DNA of 64,000 bases, taken from assembly GCF_000003605.2 (NCBI RefSeq), contig NW_003151367.1, positions 62,001 through 126,000 of the forward strand. The letters are read 5' to 3'. The notes under the pieces were generated by a model, which was not told the origin of the DNA, did no database searches, and worked only from the letters and a program-made list of their open reading frames with translations. Made by a program: the position numbers and the translations under genes. Of this stretch, positions 22,601 to 36,837 are shown one piece after another. Origin of the DNA: Saccoglossus kowalevskii. Lineage: Eukaryota; Hemichordata; Enteropneusta; Harrimaniidae. Positions within the stretch are counted from its first letter, which is position 1; each line of letters opens with the position of its first letter.

Positions 22601-24415
22601 CCTAAGTTGTTTGCACATAAAAAACGGCAGTTGTAAAATCAAAAAATGAATAAAAGCCAGATAAAAGCAGTCTATATTAGCAGAGTATCACATGAGCTGA
22701 CTGACTTTAAAATTGTTAGAAAACAGCGTGAAAAGTTGGTAAAAACGTTCGAAACGTTGGCGGAGTTGCTTCTATATTTAACCTAAGTCATTGGAATGAC
22801 AACCCCGCAGTTAAATTCAGAAAACATTGAGTAAATGTCTAGAAAATGCCCCATATATAAGCAGATTATGGCAACTGCGAGCCGAAAAATCGAAGGCAAA
22901 CTGCTTACAAAGTTGTTAAAAGCGATTGCAAAGTTTGTAGATTCGTTTGGAAACGGTACACAGGATATTATATTGACGGGTCGCATAGTTAAAACTTCGA
23001 AAACGTGAATAAATATTTCTTAAAATGCCGTTAAAGTAGCGTCGTGTTACTGGGAGCATGTACAGGTCATAGGTCAATTCAAGAAGTTACTTGTGCAAAC
23101 GCTATCAATTTTAAAACACTTTCAAACATAAAATAGCCGCCAATTCATTTCAATTTCAAATTACTTAAGCAGTAGTGTGGGTAAGTAATCGAACAAAATC
23201 TAAAGTTAAGCTCAATCGGGCGTGGTTAGTAGTTGCATGGGAGACTTCTTGAGTGACCTAGCTGGAGAAATATTTTTTTGTTCATCACACACATGTCAAA
23301 GATCTGAGGCAACGTTCTTGCATCTTTTTTTTACTGTGATGTCATTTATTAATAGTAGAAAGACATGGAAATTTATTTATTTTTTCAAATTCATGAAAAG
23401 TTTTTTCAATTTTCCTATTATTTTCAAAGAACAACTTGTTGATGCTGACGGCACATAGTGCGTGCGTTTTTAGCTGTTAACGTGGCGTGAAAAGTTGCGC
23501 AAAGTGAATTCAAAGTTGTGTAAAGTGATTGCAAAGTTTGTAGATTTATTTGTATGTTTGACCTAAGTTGTTTGCACATAAAAAAACGGCAGTTGTAAAA
23601 TCAAAAAATGAATAAAAGCCAGATAAAAGCAGTCTATATTAGCAGAGTATCACATGAGCTGACTGACTTTAAAATTGTTAGAAAACAGCGTGAAAAGTTG
23701 GTAAAAACGTTCGAAACGTTGGCGGAGTTGCTTCTATATTTAACCTAAGTCATTGGAATGACAACCCCGCAGTTAAATTCAGAAAACATTGAGTAAATGT
23801 CTAGAAAATGCCCCATATATAAGCAGATTATGGCAACTGCGAGCCGAAAAATCGAAGGCAAACTGCTTACAAAGTTGTTAAAAGCGATTGCAAAGTTTGT
23901 AGATTCGTTTGGAAACGGTACACAGGATATTATATTGACGGGTCGCATAGTTAAAACTTCGAAAACGTGAATAAATATTTCTTAAAATGCCGTTAAAGTA
24001 GCGTCGTGTTACTGGGAGCATGTACAGGTCATAGGTCAATTCAAGAAGTTACTTGTGCAAACGCTATCAATTTTAAAACACTTTCAAACATAAAATAGCC
24101 GCCAATTCAGGACAATTTCAAATTACTTAAGCAGTAGTGTGGGTAAGTAATCGAACAAAATCTAAAGTTAAGCTCAATCGGGCGTGGTTAGTAGTTGCAT
24201 GGGAGACTTCTTGAGTGACCTAGCTGGAGAAATATTTTTTTGTTCATCACACACATGTCAAAGATCTGAGGCAACGTTCTTGCATCTTTTTTTTACTGTG
24301 ATGTCATTTATTAATAGTAGAAAGACATGGAAATTTATTTATTTTTTCAAATTCATGAAAAGTTTTTTCAATTTTCCTATTATTTTCAAAGAACAACTTG
24401 TTGATGCTGACGGCA

Positions 24416-25372
24416 CACAGTGCGTTTTTAGCTGTTAACGTGGCGTGAAAAGTTGCGCAAAGTGAATTCAAAGTTGTGTAAAGTGATTGCAAAGTTTGTA
24501 GATTTATTTGTATGTTTGACCAAAGTTGTTTGCACATAAAAAACGGCAGTTGTAAAATCAAAAAATGAATAAAAGCCAGATAAAAGCAGTCTATATTAGC
24601 AGAGTATCACATGAGCTGACTGACTTTAAAATTGATAGAAAACAGCGTGCAAAGTTGGTAAAAAACGTTCGAAACGATGGCGGAGTTGCTCCTATATTTA
24701 ACCTAAGTCATTGGAATGATAACCCCGCAGTTAAATTCAGAAAACATTGAGTAAATGTCTAGAAAATGCCCCATATATAAGCAGATTATCGCAACTGCGA
24801 GCCGAAAAATCGAAGGCAAACTGCTTACAAAGTTGTTAAAAGCGATTGCAAAGTTTGTAGATTCGTTTGGAAATGGTACACAGGATATTATATTGACGGG
24901 TCGCATAGTTAAAACTTCGAAAACGAGAATAAATATTTCTTAAAATGCCGTTAAAGTAGCGTCGTGTTACTGGGAGCATGTACAGGTCATAGGTCAATTC
25001 AAGAAGTTACTTGTGCAAACGCTATCAATTTTAAAACACTTTCAAACATAAAATAGCCGCCAATTCATTTCAATTTCAAATTACTTAAGCAGTAGTGTGG
25101 GTAAGTAATCGAACAAAATCTAAAGTTAAGCTCAATCGGGCGTGGTTAGTAGTTGCATGGGAGACTTCTTGAGTGACCTAGCTGGAGAAATATTTTTTTG
25201 TTCATCACACACATGTCAAAGATATGAGGCAACGTTCTTGCATCTTTTTTTACTGTGATGTCATTTATTAATAGTAGAAAGACATGGAAATTTATTTATT
25301 TTTTCAAATTCATGAAAAGTTTTTCCAATTTTCCTATTATTTTCAAAGAACAATTTGTTGATGCTGACGGCA
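24416..25372 (+). repeat. Variant monomer twinned with the copy at 36838
   Basis: It shares GACCAAAG, GCGTGCAAAGTTGG, ACGATGGCGG, GCTCCTATATT, AATGATAACC and the linked GGAAATGG plus AACGAGAATA changes with the monomer 12,422 bases away. The two differ after the marker (CATTTCAATTT here, CAGGACAATTT there) and in the T-run, so the shared tract ends inside the monomer. Confidence 0.88.
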
Positions 25373-26327
25373 CACAGTGCGTTTTTAGCTGTTAACGTGG
25401 CGTGAAAAGTTGCGCAAAGTGAATTCAAAGTTGTGTAAAGTGATTGCAAAGTTTGTAGATTTATTTGTATGTTTGACCTAAGTTGTTTGCACATAAAAAA
25501 CGGCAGTTGTAAAATCAAAAAATGAATAAAAGCCAGATAAAAGCAGTCTATATTAGCAGAGTATCACATGAGCTGACTGACTTTAAAATTGTTAGAAAAC
25601 AGCGTGAAAAGTTGGTAAAAACGTTCGAAACGTTGGCGGAGTTGCTTCTATATTTAACCTAAGTCATTGGAATGACAACCCCGCTGTTAAATTCAGAAAA
25701 CATTGAGTAAATGTCTAGAAAATGCCCCATATATAAGCAGATTATCGCAACTGCGAGCCGAAAAATCGAAGGCAAACTGCTTACAAAGTTGTTAAAAGCG
25801 ATTGCAAAGTTTGTAGATTCGTTTGGAAATGGTACACAGGATATTATATTGACGGGTCGCATAGTTAAAACTTCGAAAACGAGAATAAATATTTCTTAAA
25901 ATGCCGTTAAAGTAGTGTCGTGTTACTGGGAGCATGTACAGGTCATAGGTCAATTCAAGAAGTTACTTGTGCAAACGCTATCAATTTTAAAACACTTTCA
26001 AACATAAAATAGCCGCCAATTCAGGACAATTTCAAATTACTTAAGCAGTAGCGTGGGTAAGTAATCGAACAAAATCTAAAGTTAAGCTCAATCGGGCGTG
26101 GTTAGTAGTTGCATGGGAGACTTCTTGAGTGACCTAGCTGGAGAAATTTTATTTGTTCATCACACACATGTCAAAGATATGAGGCAACGTTCTTGCATCT
26201 TTTTTTACTGTGATGTCATTTATTAATAGTAGAAAGACATGGAAATTTATTTATTTTTTCAAATTCATGAAAAGTTTTTCCAATTTTCCTATTATTTTCA
26301 AAGAACAATTTGTTGATGCTGACGGCA

Positions 26328-27285
26328 CACAGTGCGTTTTTAGCTGTTAACGTGGCGTGAAAAGTTGCGCAAAGTGAATTCAAAGTTGTGTAAAGTGATT
26401 GCAAAGTTTGTAGATTTATTTGTATGTTTGACCTAAGTTGTTTGCACATAAAAAACGGCAGTTGTAAAATCAAAAAATGAATAAAAGCCAGATAAAAGCA
26501 GTCTATATTAGCAGAGTATCACATGAGCTGACTGACTTTAAAATTGTTAGAAAACAGCGTGAAAAGTTGGTAAAAACGTTCGAAACGTTGGCGGAGTTGC
26601 TTCTATATTTAACCTAAGTCGTCATTGGAATGACAACCCCGCAGTTAAATTCAGAAAACATTGAGTAAATGTCTAGAAAATGCCCCATATATAAGCAGAT
26701 TATCGCAACTGCGAGCCGAAAAATCGAAGGCAAACTGCTTACAAAGTTGTTAAAAGCGATTGCAAAGTTTGTAGATTCGTTTGGAAACGGTACACAGGAT
26801 ATTATATTGACGGGTCGCATAGTTAAAACTTCGAAAACGTGAATAAATATTTCTTAAAATGCCGTTAAAGTAGCGTCGTGTTACTGGGAGCATGTACAGG
26901 TCATAGGTCAATTCAAGAAGTTACTTGTGCAAACGCTATCAATTGTAAAACACTTTCAAACATAAAATAGCCGCCAATTCATTTCAATTTCAAATTACTT
27001 AAGCAGTAGTGTGGGTAAGTAATCGAACAAAATCTAAAGTTAAGCTCAATCGGGCGTGGTTAGTAGTTGCATGGGAGACTTCTTGAGTGACCTAGCTGGA
27101 GAAATTTTTTTTGTTTATCACACACATGTCAAAGATATGAGGCAACGTTCTTGCATCTTTTTTTACTGTGATGTCATTTATTAATAGTAGAAAGACATGG
27201 AAATTTATTTATTTTTTCAAATTCATGAAAAGTTTTTCCAATTTTCCTATTATTTTCAAAGAACAATTTGTTGATGCTGACGGCA
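26328..27285 (+). repeat. Monomer with a GTC duplication in the inverted repeat
   Basis: It reads AAGTCGTCATTGGAATGAC at 26617, a 3-base tandem duplication at the left arm. Its AATTGTAAAAC and GTTTATCAC variants recur together in the monomer at 43443, which lacks the GTC duplication, so the exchanged tract is partial. Confidence 0.85.
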
Positions 27286-28240
27286 CACAGTGCGTTTTTA
27301 GCTGTTAACGTGGCGTGAAAAGTTGCGCAAAGTGAATTCAAAGTTGTGTAAAGTGATTGCAAAGTTTGTAGATTTATTTGTATGTTTGACCTAAGTTGTT
27401 TGCACATAAAAAACGGCAGTTGTAAAATCAAAAAATGAATAAAAGCCAGATAAAAGCAGTCTATATTAGCAGAGTATCACATGAGCTGACTGACTTTAAA
27501 ATTGTTAGAAAACAGCGTGAAAAGTTGGTAAAAACGTTCGAAACGTTGGCGGAGTTGCTTCTATATTTAACCTAAGTCATTGGAATGACAACCCCGCAGT
27601 TAAATTCAGAAAACATTGAGTAAATGTCTAGAAAATGCCCCATATATAAGCAGATTATCGCAACTGCGAGCCGAAAAATCGAAGGCAAACTGCTTACAAA
27701 GTTGTTAAAAGCGATTGCAAAGTTTGTAGATTCGTTTGGAAACGGTACACAGGATATTATATTGACGGGTCGCATAGTTAAAACTTCGAAAACGTGAATA
27801 AATATTTCTTAAAATGCCGTTAAAGTAGCGTCGTGTTACTGGGAGCATGTACAGGTCATAGGTCAATTCAAGAAGTTACTTGTGCAAACGCTATCAATTT
27901 TAAAACACTTTCAAACATAAAATAGCCGCCAATTCTGGACAATTTCAAATTATTTAAGCAGTAGCGTGGGTAAGTAATCGAACAAAATCTAAAGTTAAGC
28001 TCAATCGGGCGTGGTTAGTAGTTGCATGGGAGACTTCTTGAGTGACCTAGCTGGAGAAATTTTATTTGTTCATCACACACATGTCAAAGATATGAGGCAA
28101 CGTTCTTGCATCTTTTTTTACTGTGATGTCATTTATTAATAGTAGACAGACATGGAAATTTATTTATTTTTTCAAATTCATGAAAAGTTTTTCCAATTTT
28201 CCTATTATTTTCAAAGAACAATTTGTTGATGCTGATGGCA

Positions 28241-29187
28241 CACAGTGCGTTTTTAGCTGTTAACGTGGCGTGAAAAGTTGCGCAAAGTGAATTCAAAGTT
28301 GTGTAAAGTGATTGCAAAGTTTGTAGATTTATTTGTATGTTTGACCTAAGTTGTTTGCACATAAAAAACGGCAGTTGTAAAATCAAAAAATGAATAAAAG
28401 CCAGATAAAAGCAGTCTATATTAGCAGAGTATCACATGAGCTGACTGACTTTAAAATTGTTAGAAAACAGCGTGAAAAGTTGGTAAAAACGTTCGAAACG
28501 TTGGCGGAGTTGCTTCTATATTTAACCTAAGTCATTGGAATGACAACCCCGCAGTTAAATTCAGAAAACATTGAGTAAATGTCTAGAAAATGCCCCATAT
28601 ATAAGCAGATTATCGCAACTGCGAGCAGAAAAATCGAAGGCAAACTGCTTACAAAGTTGTTAAAAGCGATTGCAAAGTTTGTAGATTCGTTTGGAAACGG
28701 TACACAGGATATTATATTGACGGGTCGCATAGTTAAAACTTCGAAAACGTGAATAAATATTTCTTAAAATGCCGTTAAAGTAGCGTCGTGTTACTGGGAG
28801 CATGTACAGGTCATAGGTCAATTCAAGAAGTTACTTGTGCAAACGCTATCAATTTTAAAACACTTTCAAACATAAATAGCCGCCAATTCAGATGAATTTC
28901 AAATTACCTAAGCAGTAGTGTGGGTAAGTAATCGAAAAAAATCTAAAGTTAAGCTCAATCGGGCGTGGTTAGTAGTTGCATGGGAGACTTCTTGAGTGAC
29001 CTAGCTGGAGAATTTTTCTTTTCATCACACATATGTCAAAGATATGAGGCAACGTTCTTGCATCTTTTTTACTGTGATGTCATTTATTAATAGTAGAAAG
29101 ACATGGAAATTTATTTATTTTTTCAAATTCATGAAAAGTGTTTTCAATTTTCCTATTACTTCTTACAACTTGTTGATGATGACGGCA
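28241..29187 (+). repeat. Divergent monomer (947 bp)
   Basis: Before the 5S-like part it reads CAGATGAATTTC, and its tail has CTATTACTTCTTACAACTTG in place of the usual CTATTATTTTCAAAGAACAACTTG. The T-run is interrupted by C (TTTTTCTTTTC), though five T remain. It precedes the first of the TATTA-variant monomers. Confidence 0.85.
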
Positions 29188-30143
29188 CATAGTGCGTTTT
29201 TAGCTGTTAACGTAGCGTGAAAAGTTGGGTAAAGTGAATTCAAAGTTGTGTAAAGTGATTGCAAAGTTTGTAGATTTATTTGTATGTTTGACTTAAGTTG
29301 TTTGCACATAAAAAACGGCAGTTGTAAAATCAAAAAATGAATAAAATCCAGATAAAAGCAGTCTATATTAGCAGAGTATCACATGAGCTGACTGACTTTA
29401 AAATTGATAGAAAACAGCGTGAAAAGTTGGTAAAAACGTTCGAAACGTTGGCGGAGTTGCTTCTATATTTAACCTAAGTCATTGGAATGACTACCCCGCA
29501 GTTAAATTCAGAAAACATTGAGTAAATGTCTAGAAAATGCCCCATATATAAGCAGATTATCGCAACTGCGAGCCGGAAAATCGAAGGCAAACTGCTTACA
29601 AAGTTGTTAAAAGCGATTGCAAAGTTTGTAGATTCGTTTGGAAACGGTACACAGGATATTATATTATATTATATTATAGTTAAAACTTCAAAAACGTGAA
29701 TAAATATTTCTTAAAGTGCCATTAAAGTAGCGTCGTGTTACTGGGAGCATGTACAGGTCATAGGTCAATTCAAGAAATTACTTGTGCAAACGCCATCAAT
29801 TTTAAAACACTTTCAAACATAAAATAGCCGCCAATTCAGGTCAATTTCAAATTACTTAAGCAGTAGTGTGGGTAAGTAATCGAACAAAATCTAAAGTTAA
29901 GCTCAATCGGGCGTGGTTAGTAGTTGCATGGGAGACTTCTTGAGTGACCTAGCTGGAGAAAGTTTTTTTGTTCATCACACACATGTCAAAGATATGAGGC
30001 AACGTTCTTGCATCTTTTTTTACTGTGATGTCATTTATTAATATTAGAAAGACATGGAAATTTATTTATTTTTTCAAATTCATGAAAAGTTTTTTTCAAT
30101 TTTCCTATTATTTTCAAAGAACAACTTGTTGATGCTGACGGCA
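29188..30143 (+). repeat. TATTA-variant monomer 1
   Basis: After ACACAGGATATTATATT the usual GACGGGTCGCA is replaced by further TATTA copies (about 29661-29677), removing the phase marker. Linked changes are CTTCAAAAACG, CTTAAAGTGCCATTAAAG, AAGAAATTAC and ACGCCATC, all also in the monomer at 32057. Confidence 0.9.
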
Positions 30144-32056
30144 CACAGTGCGTTTTTAGCTGTTAACGTGGCGTGAAAAGTTGCGCAAAGTGAATTCAAA
30201 GTTGTGTAAAGTGATTGCAAAGTTTGTAGATTTATTTGTATGTTTGACCTAAGTTGTTGCACATAAAAAAAGGCAGTTGTAAAATCAAAAAATGAATAAA
30301 AGCCAGATAAAAGCACTCTATATTAGCAGAGTATCACATGAGCTGACTGACTTTAAAATTGATAGAAAACAGCGTGAAAAGTTGGTAAAAAACGTTCGAA
30401 ACGTTGGCGGAGTTGCTTCTATATTTAACCTAAGTCATTGGAATGACAACCCCGCAGTTAAATTCAGAAAACATTGAGTAAATGTCTAGAAAATGCCCCA
30501 TATATAAGCAGATTATGGCAACTGCGAGCCGAAAAATCGAAGGCAAACTGCTTACAAAGTTGTTAAAAGCGATTGCAAAGTTTGTAGATTCGTTTGGAAA
30601 TGGTACACAGGATATTATATTGACGGGTCGCATAGTTAAAACTTCGAAAACGAGAATAAATATTTCTTAAAATGCCGTTAAAGTAGCGTCGTGTTACTGG
30701 GAGCATGTACAGGTCATAGGTCAATTCAAGAAGTTACTTGTGCAAACGCTATCAATTTTAAAACACTTTCAAACATAAAATAGCCGCCAATTCAGGTCAA
30801 TTTCAAATTACTTAAGCAGTAGTGTGGGTAAGTAATCGAACAAAATCTAAAGTTAAGCTCAATCGGGCGTGCTTAGTAGTTGCATGGGAGACTTCTTGAG
30901 TGACCTAGCTGGAGAAATTTTTTTTTGTTCATCACACACATGTCAAAGATATGAGGCAACGTTCTTGCATCTTTTTTTACTGTGATGTCATTTATTAATA
31001 GTAGAAAGAAATGGAAATTTATTTATTTTTTCAAATTCATGAAAAGTTTTTTCAATTTTCCTATTATTTTCAAAGAACAACTTGTTGATGCTGACGGCAC
31101 ACAGTGCGTTTTTAGCTGTTAACGTGGCGTGAAAAGTTGCGCAAAGTGAATTCAAAATTGTGTAAAGTGATTGCAAAGTTTGTAGATTTATTTGTATGTT
31201 TGACCAAAGTTGTTAGCACATAAAAAACGGCAGTTGTAAAATCAAAAAATGAATAAAAGCCAGATAAAAGCAGTCTATATTAGCAGAGTATCACATGAGC
31301 TGACTGACTTTAAAATTGATAGAAAACAGCGTGAAAAGTTGGTAAAAAACGTTCGAAACGTTGGCGGAGTTGCTTCTATATTTAACCTAAGCCATTGGAA
31401 TGACAACCCCGCAGTTAAATTCAGAAAACATTGAGTAAATGTCTAGAAAATGCCCCATATATAAGCAGATTATCGCAACTGCGAGCCGAAAAATCGAAGG
31501 CAAACTGCTTACAAAGTTGTTAAAAGCGATTGCAAAGTTTGTAGATTCGTTTGGAAACGGTACACAGGATATTATATTGACGGGTCGCATAGTTAAAACT
31601 TCGAAAACGTGAATAACTATTTCTTAAAATGCCGTTAAAGTAGCGTCGTGTTACTGGGAGCATGTACAGGTCATAGGTCAATTCAAGAAGTTACTTGTGC
31701 AAACGCTATCAATTTTAAAACACTTTCAAACATAAAATAGCCGCCAATTCAGGTCAATTTTAAATTACTTAAGCAGTAGTGTGGGTAAGTAATCGAACAA
31801 AATCTAAAGTTAAGCTCAATCGGGCGTGGTTAGTAGTTGCATGGGAGACTTCTTGAGTGACCTAGCTGGAGACATTTTTTTTTGTTCATCACACACATGT
31901 CAAAGATATGAGGCAACTTTCTTGCATCTTTTTTTACTGTGATGTCATTTATTAATAGTAGAAAGACATGGAAATTTATTTATTTTTTCAAATTCATGAA
32001 AAGTTTTTTCAATTTTCCTATTATTTTCAAAGAACAACTTGTTGATGCTGACGGCA

Positions 32057-33013
32057 CTTAGTGCGTTTTTAGCTGTTAACTTAGCGTGAAAATTTGGGTA
32101 AAGTGAATTCAAAGTTGTGTAAAGTGATTGCAAAGTTTGTAGATTTATTTGTATGTTTGACCTAAGTTGTTTGCACATAAAAAACGGCAGTTGTAAAATC
32201 AAAAAATGAATAAAAGCCAGATAAAAGCAGTCTATATTAGTAGAGTATCACATGAGCTGACTGACTTTAAAATTGATAGAAAACAGCGTGAAAAGTTGGT
32301 AAAAACGTTCGAAACGTTGGCGGAGTTGCTTCTATATTTAACCTAAGTCATTGGAATGACAACCCCGCAGTTAAATTCAGAAAACATTGAGTAAATGTCT
32401 AGGAAATGCCCCATATATAAGCAGATTATCGCAACTGCGAGCCGAAAAATCGAAGGCAAACTGCTTACAAAGTTGTTAAAAGCGATTGCAAAGTTTGTAG
32501 ATTCGTTTGGAAACGGTACACAGGATATTATATTATATTATATTATAGTTAAAACTTCAAAAACGTGAATAAATATTTCTTAAAGTGCCATTAAAGTAGC
32601 GTCGTGTTATTGGGAGCATGTACAGGTCATAGGTCAATTCAAGAAATTACTTGTGCAAATGCCATCAATTTTAAAACACTTTCAAACATAAAAATAGCCG
32701 CCAATTCACGTCAATTTCAAATTACTTAAGCAGTAGTGTGGGTAAGTAATCGAACAAAATCTAAAGTTAAGCTCAATCGGGCGTGGTTAGTAGTTGCATG
32801 GGAGACTTCTTGAGTGACCTAGCTGGAGAAATTTTTTTTTGTTCATCACACACATGTCAAAGATATGAGGCAACGTTCTTGCATCTTTTTTTACTGTGAT
32901 GTCATTTATTAATAGTAGAAAGACATGGAAATTTATTTATTTTTTCAAATTCATGAAAAGTTTTTCCAATTTTCCTATTATTTTCAAAGAACAATTTGTT
33001 GATGCTGATGGCA
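32057..33013 (+). repeat. TATTA-variant monomer 2
   Basis: Same replacement as the copy 2,869 bases upstream, with the same linked changes downstream. It starts CTTAGTGCG, and the reading GGGTAAAGTGAATTC near its head is shared with the copy at 29188. It lies exactly three monomers after the first TATTA copy. Confidence 0.9.
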
Positions 33014-34923
33014 CACAGTGCGTTTTTAGCTGTTAACGTGGCGTGAAAAGTTGCGCAAAGTGAATTCAAAGTTGTGTAAAGTGATTGCAAAGTTTGTAGA
33101 TTTATTTGTATGTTTGACCTAAGTTGTTTGCACATAAAAAACGGCAGTTGTAAAATCAAAAAATTAATAAAAGCCAGATAAAAGCAGTCTATATTAGCAG
33201 AGTATCACATGAGCTGACTGACTTTAAAATTGTTAGAAAACAGCGTGAAAAGTTGGTAAAAACGTTCGAAACGTTGGCGGAGTTGCTTCTATATTTAACC
33301 TAAGTCATTGGAATGACAACCCCGCAGTTAAATTCAGAAAACATTGAGTAAATGTCTAGAAAATGCCCCATATATAAGCAGATTATCGCAACTGCGAGCC
33401 GAAAAATCGAAGGCAAACTGCTTACAAAGTTGTTAAAAGCGATTGCAAAGTTTGTAGATTCGTTTGGAAACGGTACACAGGATATTATATTGACGGGTCG
33501 CATAGTTAAAACTTCGAAAACGTGAATAAATATTTCTTAAAATGCCGTTAAAGTAGCGTCGTGTTACTGGGAGCATGTACAGGTCATAGGTCAATTCAAG
33601 AAGTTACTTGTGCAAACGCTATCAATTTTAAAACACTTTCAAACATAAAATAGCCGCCAATTCAGGACAATTTCAAATTACTTAAGCAGTAGTGTGGGTA
33701 AGTAATCGAACAAAATCTAAAGTTAAGCTCAATCGGGCGTGGTTAGTAGTTGCATGGGAGACTTCTTGAGTGACCTAGCTGGAGAAATTTTTTTTGTTCA
33801 TCACACACATGTCAAAGATATGAGGCAACGTTCTTGCATCTTTTTTTACTGTGATGTCATTTATTAATAGTAGAAAGACATGGAAATTTATTTATTTTTT
33901 CAAATTCATGAAAAGTTTTTCCAATTTTCCTATTATTTTCAAAGAACAATTTGTTGATGCTGACGGCACACAGTGCGTTTTTAGCTGTTAACGTGGCGTG
34001 AAAAGTTGCGCAAAGTGAATTCAAAGTTGTGTAAAGTGATTGCAAAGTTTGTAGATTTATTTGTATGTTTGACCTAAGTTGTTTGCACATAAAAAACGGC
34101 AGTTGTAAAATCAAAAAATGAATAAAAGCCAGATAAAAGCAGTCTATATTAGCAGAGTATCACATGAGCTGACTGACTTTAAAATTGTTAGAAAACAGCG
34201 TGAAAAGTTGGTAAAAACGTTCGAAACGTTGGCGGAGTTGCTTCTATATTTAACCTAAGTCATTGGAATGACAACCCCGCAGTTAAATTCAGAAAACATT
34301 GAGTAAATGTCTAGAAAATGCCCCATATATAAGCAGATTATCGCAACTGCGAGCCGAAAAATCGAAGGCAAACTGCTTACAAAGTTGTTAAAAGCGATTG
34401 CAAAGTTTGTAGATTCGTTTGGAAACGGTACACAGGATATTATATTGACGGGTCGCATAGTTAAAACTTCGAAAACGTGAATAAATATTTCTTAAAATGC
34501 CGTTAAAGTAGCGTCGTGTTACTGGGAGCATGTACAGGTCATAGGTCAATTCAAGAAGTTACTTGTGCAAACGCTATCAATTTTAAAACACTTTCAAACA
34601 TAAAATAGCCGCCAATTCATTTCAATTTCAAATTACTTAAGCAGTAGTGTGGGTAAGTAATCGAACAAAATCTAAAGTTAAGCTCAATCGGGCGTGGTTA
34701 GTAGTTGCATGGGAGACTTCTTGAGTGACCTAGCTGGAGAAATTTTTTTTGTTCATCACACACATGTCAAAGATATGAGGCAACGTTCTTGCATCTTTTT
34801 TTACTGTGATGTCATTTATTAATAGTAGAAAGACATGGAAATTTATTTATTTTTTCAAATTCATGAAAAGTTTTTCCAATTTTCCTATTATTTTCAAAGA
34901 ACAATTTGTTGATGCTGATGGCA

Positions 34924-35880
34924 CACAGTGCGTTTTTAGCTGTTAACGTGGCGTGAAAAGTTGCGCAAAGTGAATTCAAAGTTGTGTAAAGTGATTGCAA
35001 AGTTTGTAGATTTATTTGTATGTTTGACCTAAGTTGTTTGCACATAAAAAACGGCAGTTGTAAAATCAAAAAATGAATAAAAGCCAGATAAAAGCAGTCT
35101 ATATTAGCAGAGTATCACATGAGCTGACTGACTTTAAAATTGTTAGAAAACAGCGTGAAAAGTTGGTAAAAACGTTCGAAACGTTGGCGGAGTTGCTTCT
35201 ATATTTAACCTAAGTCATTGGAATGACAACCCCGCAGTTAAATTCAGAAAACATTGAGTAAATGTCTAGAAAATGCCCCATATATAAGCAGATTATCGCA
35301 ACTGCGAGCCGAAAAATCGAAGGCAAACTGCTTACAAAGTTGTTAAAAGCGATTGCAAAGTTTGTAGATTCGTTTGGAAACGGTACACAGGATATTATAT
35401 TATATTATATTATAGTTAAAACTTCAAAAACGTGAATAAATATTTCTTAAAATGCCGTTAAAGTAGCGTCGTGTTACTGGGAGCATGTACAGGTCATAGG
35501 TCAATTCAAGAAGTTACTTGTGCAAACGCTATCAATTTTAAAACACTTTAAAACATAAAATAGCCGCCAATTCAGGACAATTTCAAATTACTTAAGCAGT
35601 AGTGTGGGTAAGTAATCGAACAAAATCTAAAGTTAAGCTCAATCGGGCGTGGTTAGTAGTTGCATGGGAGACTTCTTGAGTGACCTAGCTGGAGAAATAT
35701 TTTTTTGTTCATCACACACATGTCAAAGATCTGAGGCAACGTTCTTGCATCTTTTTTTTACTGTGATGTCATTTATTAATAGTAGAAAGACATGGAAATT
35801 TATTTATTTTTTCAAATTCATGAAAAGTTTTTTCAATTTTCCTATTATTTTCAAAGAACAACTTGTTGATGCTGACGGCA
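34924..35880 (+). repeat. TATTA-variant monomer 3 (recombinant)
   Basis: It carries the TATTA replacement (35397-35413) and CTTCAAAAACG, three monomers (2,867 bases) after the second copy. It then returns to the majority sequence (AAAATGCCGTTAAAG, AAGAAGTTAC). The variant tract is therefore shorter than in its two relatives, as expected from a conversion tract or a crossover just downstream. Confidence 0.9.
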
Positions 35881-36837
35881 CACAGTGCGTTTTTAGCTGT
35901 TAACGTGGCGTGAAAAGTTGCGCAAAGTGAATTCAAAGTTGTGTAAAGTGATTGCAAAGTTTGTAGATTTATTTGTATGTTTGACCTAAGTTGTTTGCAC
36001 ATAAAAAAACGGCAGTTGTAAAATCAAAAAATGAATAAAAGCCAGATAAAAGCAGTCTATATTAGCAGAGTATCACATGAGCTGACTGACTTTAAAATTG
36101 TTAGAAAACAGCGTGAAAAGTTGGTAAAAACGTTCGAAACGTTGGCGGAGTTGCTTCTATATTTAACCTAAGTCATTGGAATGACAACCCCGCAGTTAAA
36201 TTCAGAAAACATTGAGTAAATGTCTAGAAAATGCCCCATATATAAGCAGATTATGGCAACTGCGAGCCGAAAAATCGAAGGCAAACTGCTTACAAAGTTG
36301 TTAAAAGCGATTGCAAAGTTTGTAGATTCGTTTGGAAACGGTACACAGGATATTATATTGACGGGTCGCATAGTTAAAACTTCGAAAACGTGAATAAATA
36401 TTTCTTAAAATGCCGTTAAAGTAGCGTCGTGTTACTGGGAGCATGTACAGGTCATAGGTCAATTCAAGAAGTTACTTGTGCAAACGCTATCAATTTTAAA
36501 ACACTTTCAAACATAAAATAGCCGCCAATTCAGGACAATTTCAAATTACTTAAGCAGTAGTGTGGGTAAGTAATCGAACAAAATCTAAAGTTAAGCTCAA
36601 TCGGGCGTGGTTAGTAGTTGCATGGGAGACTTCTTGAGTGACCTAGCTGGAGAAATATTTTTTTGTTCATCACACACATGTCAAAGATATGAGGCAACGT
36701 TCTTGCATCTTTTTTTACTGTGATGTCATTTATTAATAGTAGAAAGACATGGAAATTTATTTATTTTTTCAAATTCATGAAAAGTTTTTCCAATTTTCCT
36801 ATTATTTTCAAAGAACAATTTGTTGATGCTGACGGCA

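Noticed and set aside
29661-29677. Microsatellite expansion of TATTA
   Set aside because: Only about three short copies replace a fixed segment, and the identical form recurs in three monomers with linked changes. It is an inherited monomer variant, not an active microsatellite.
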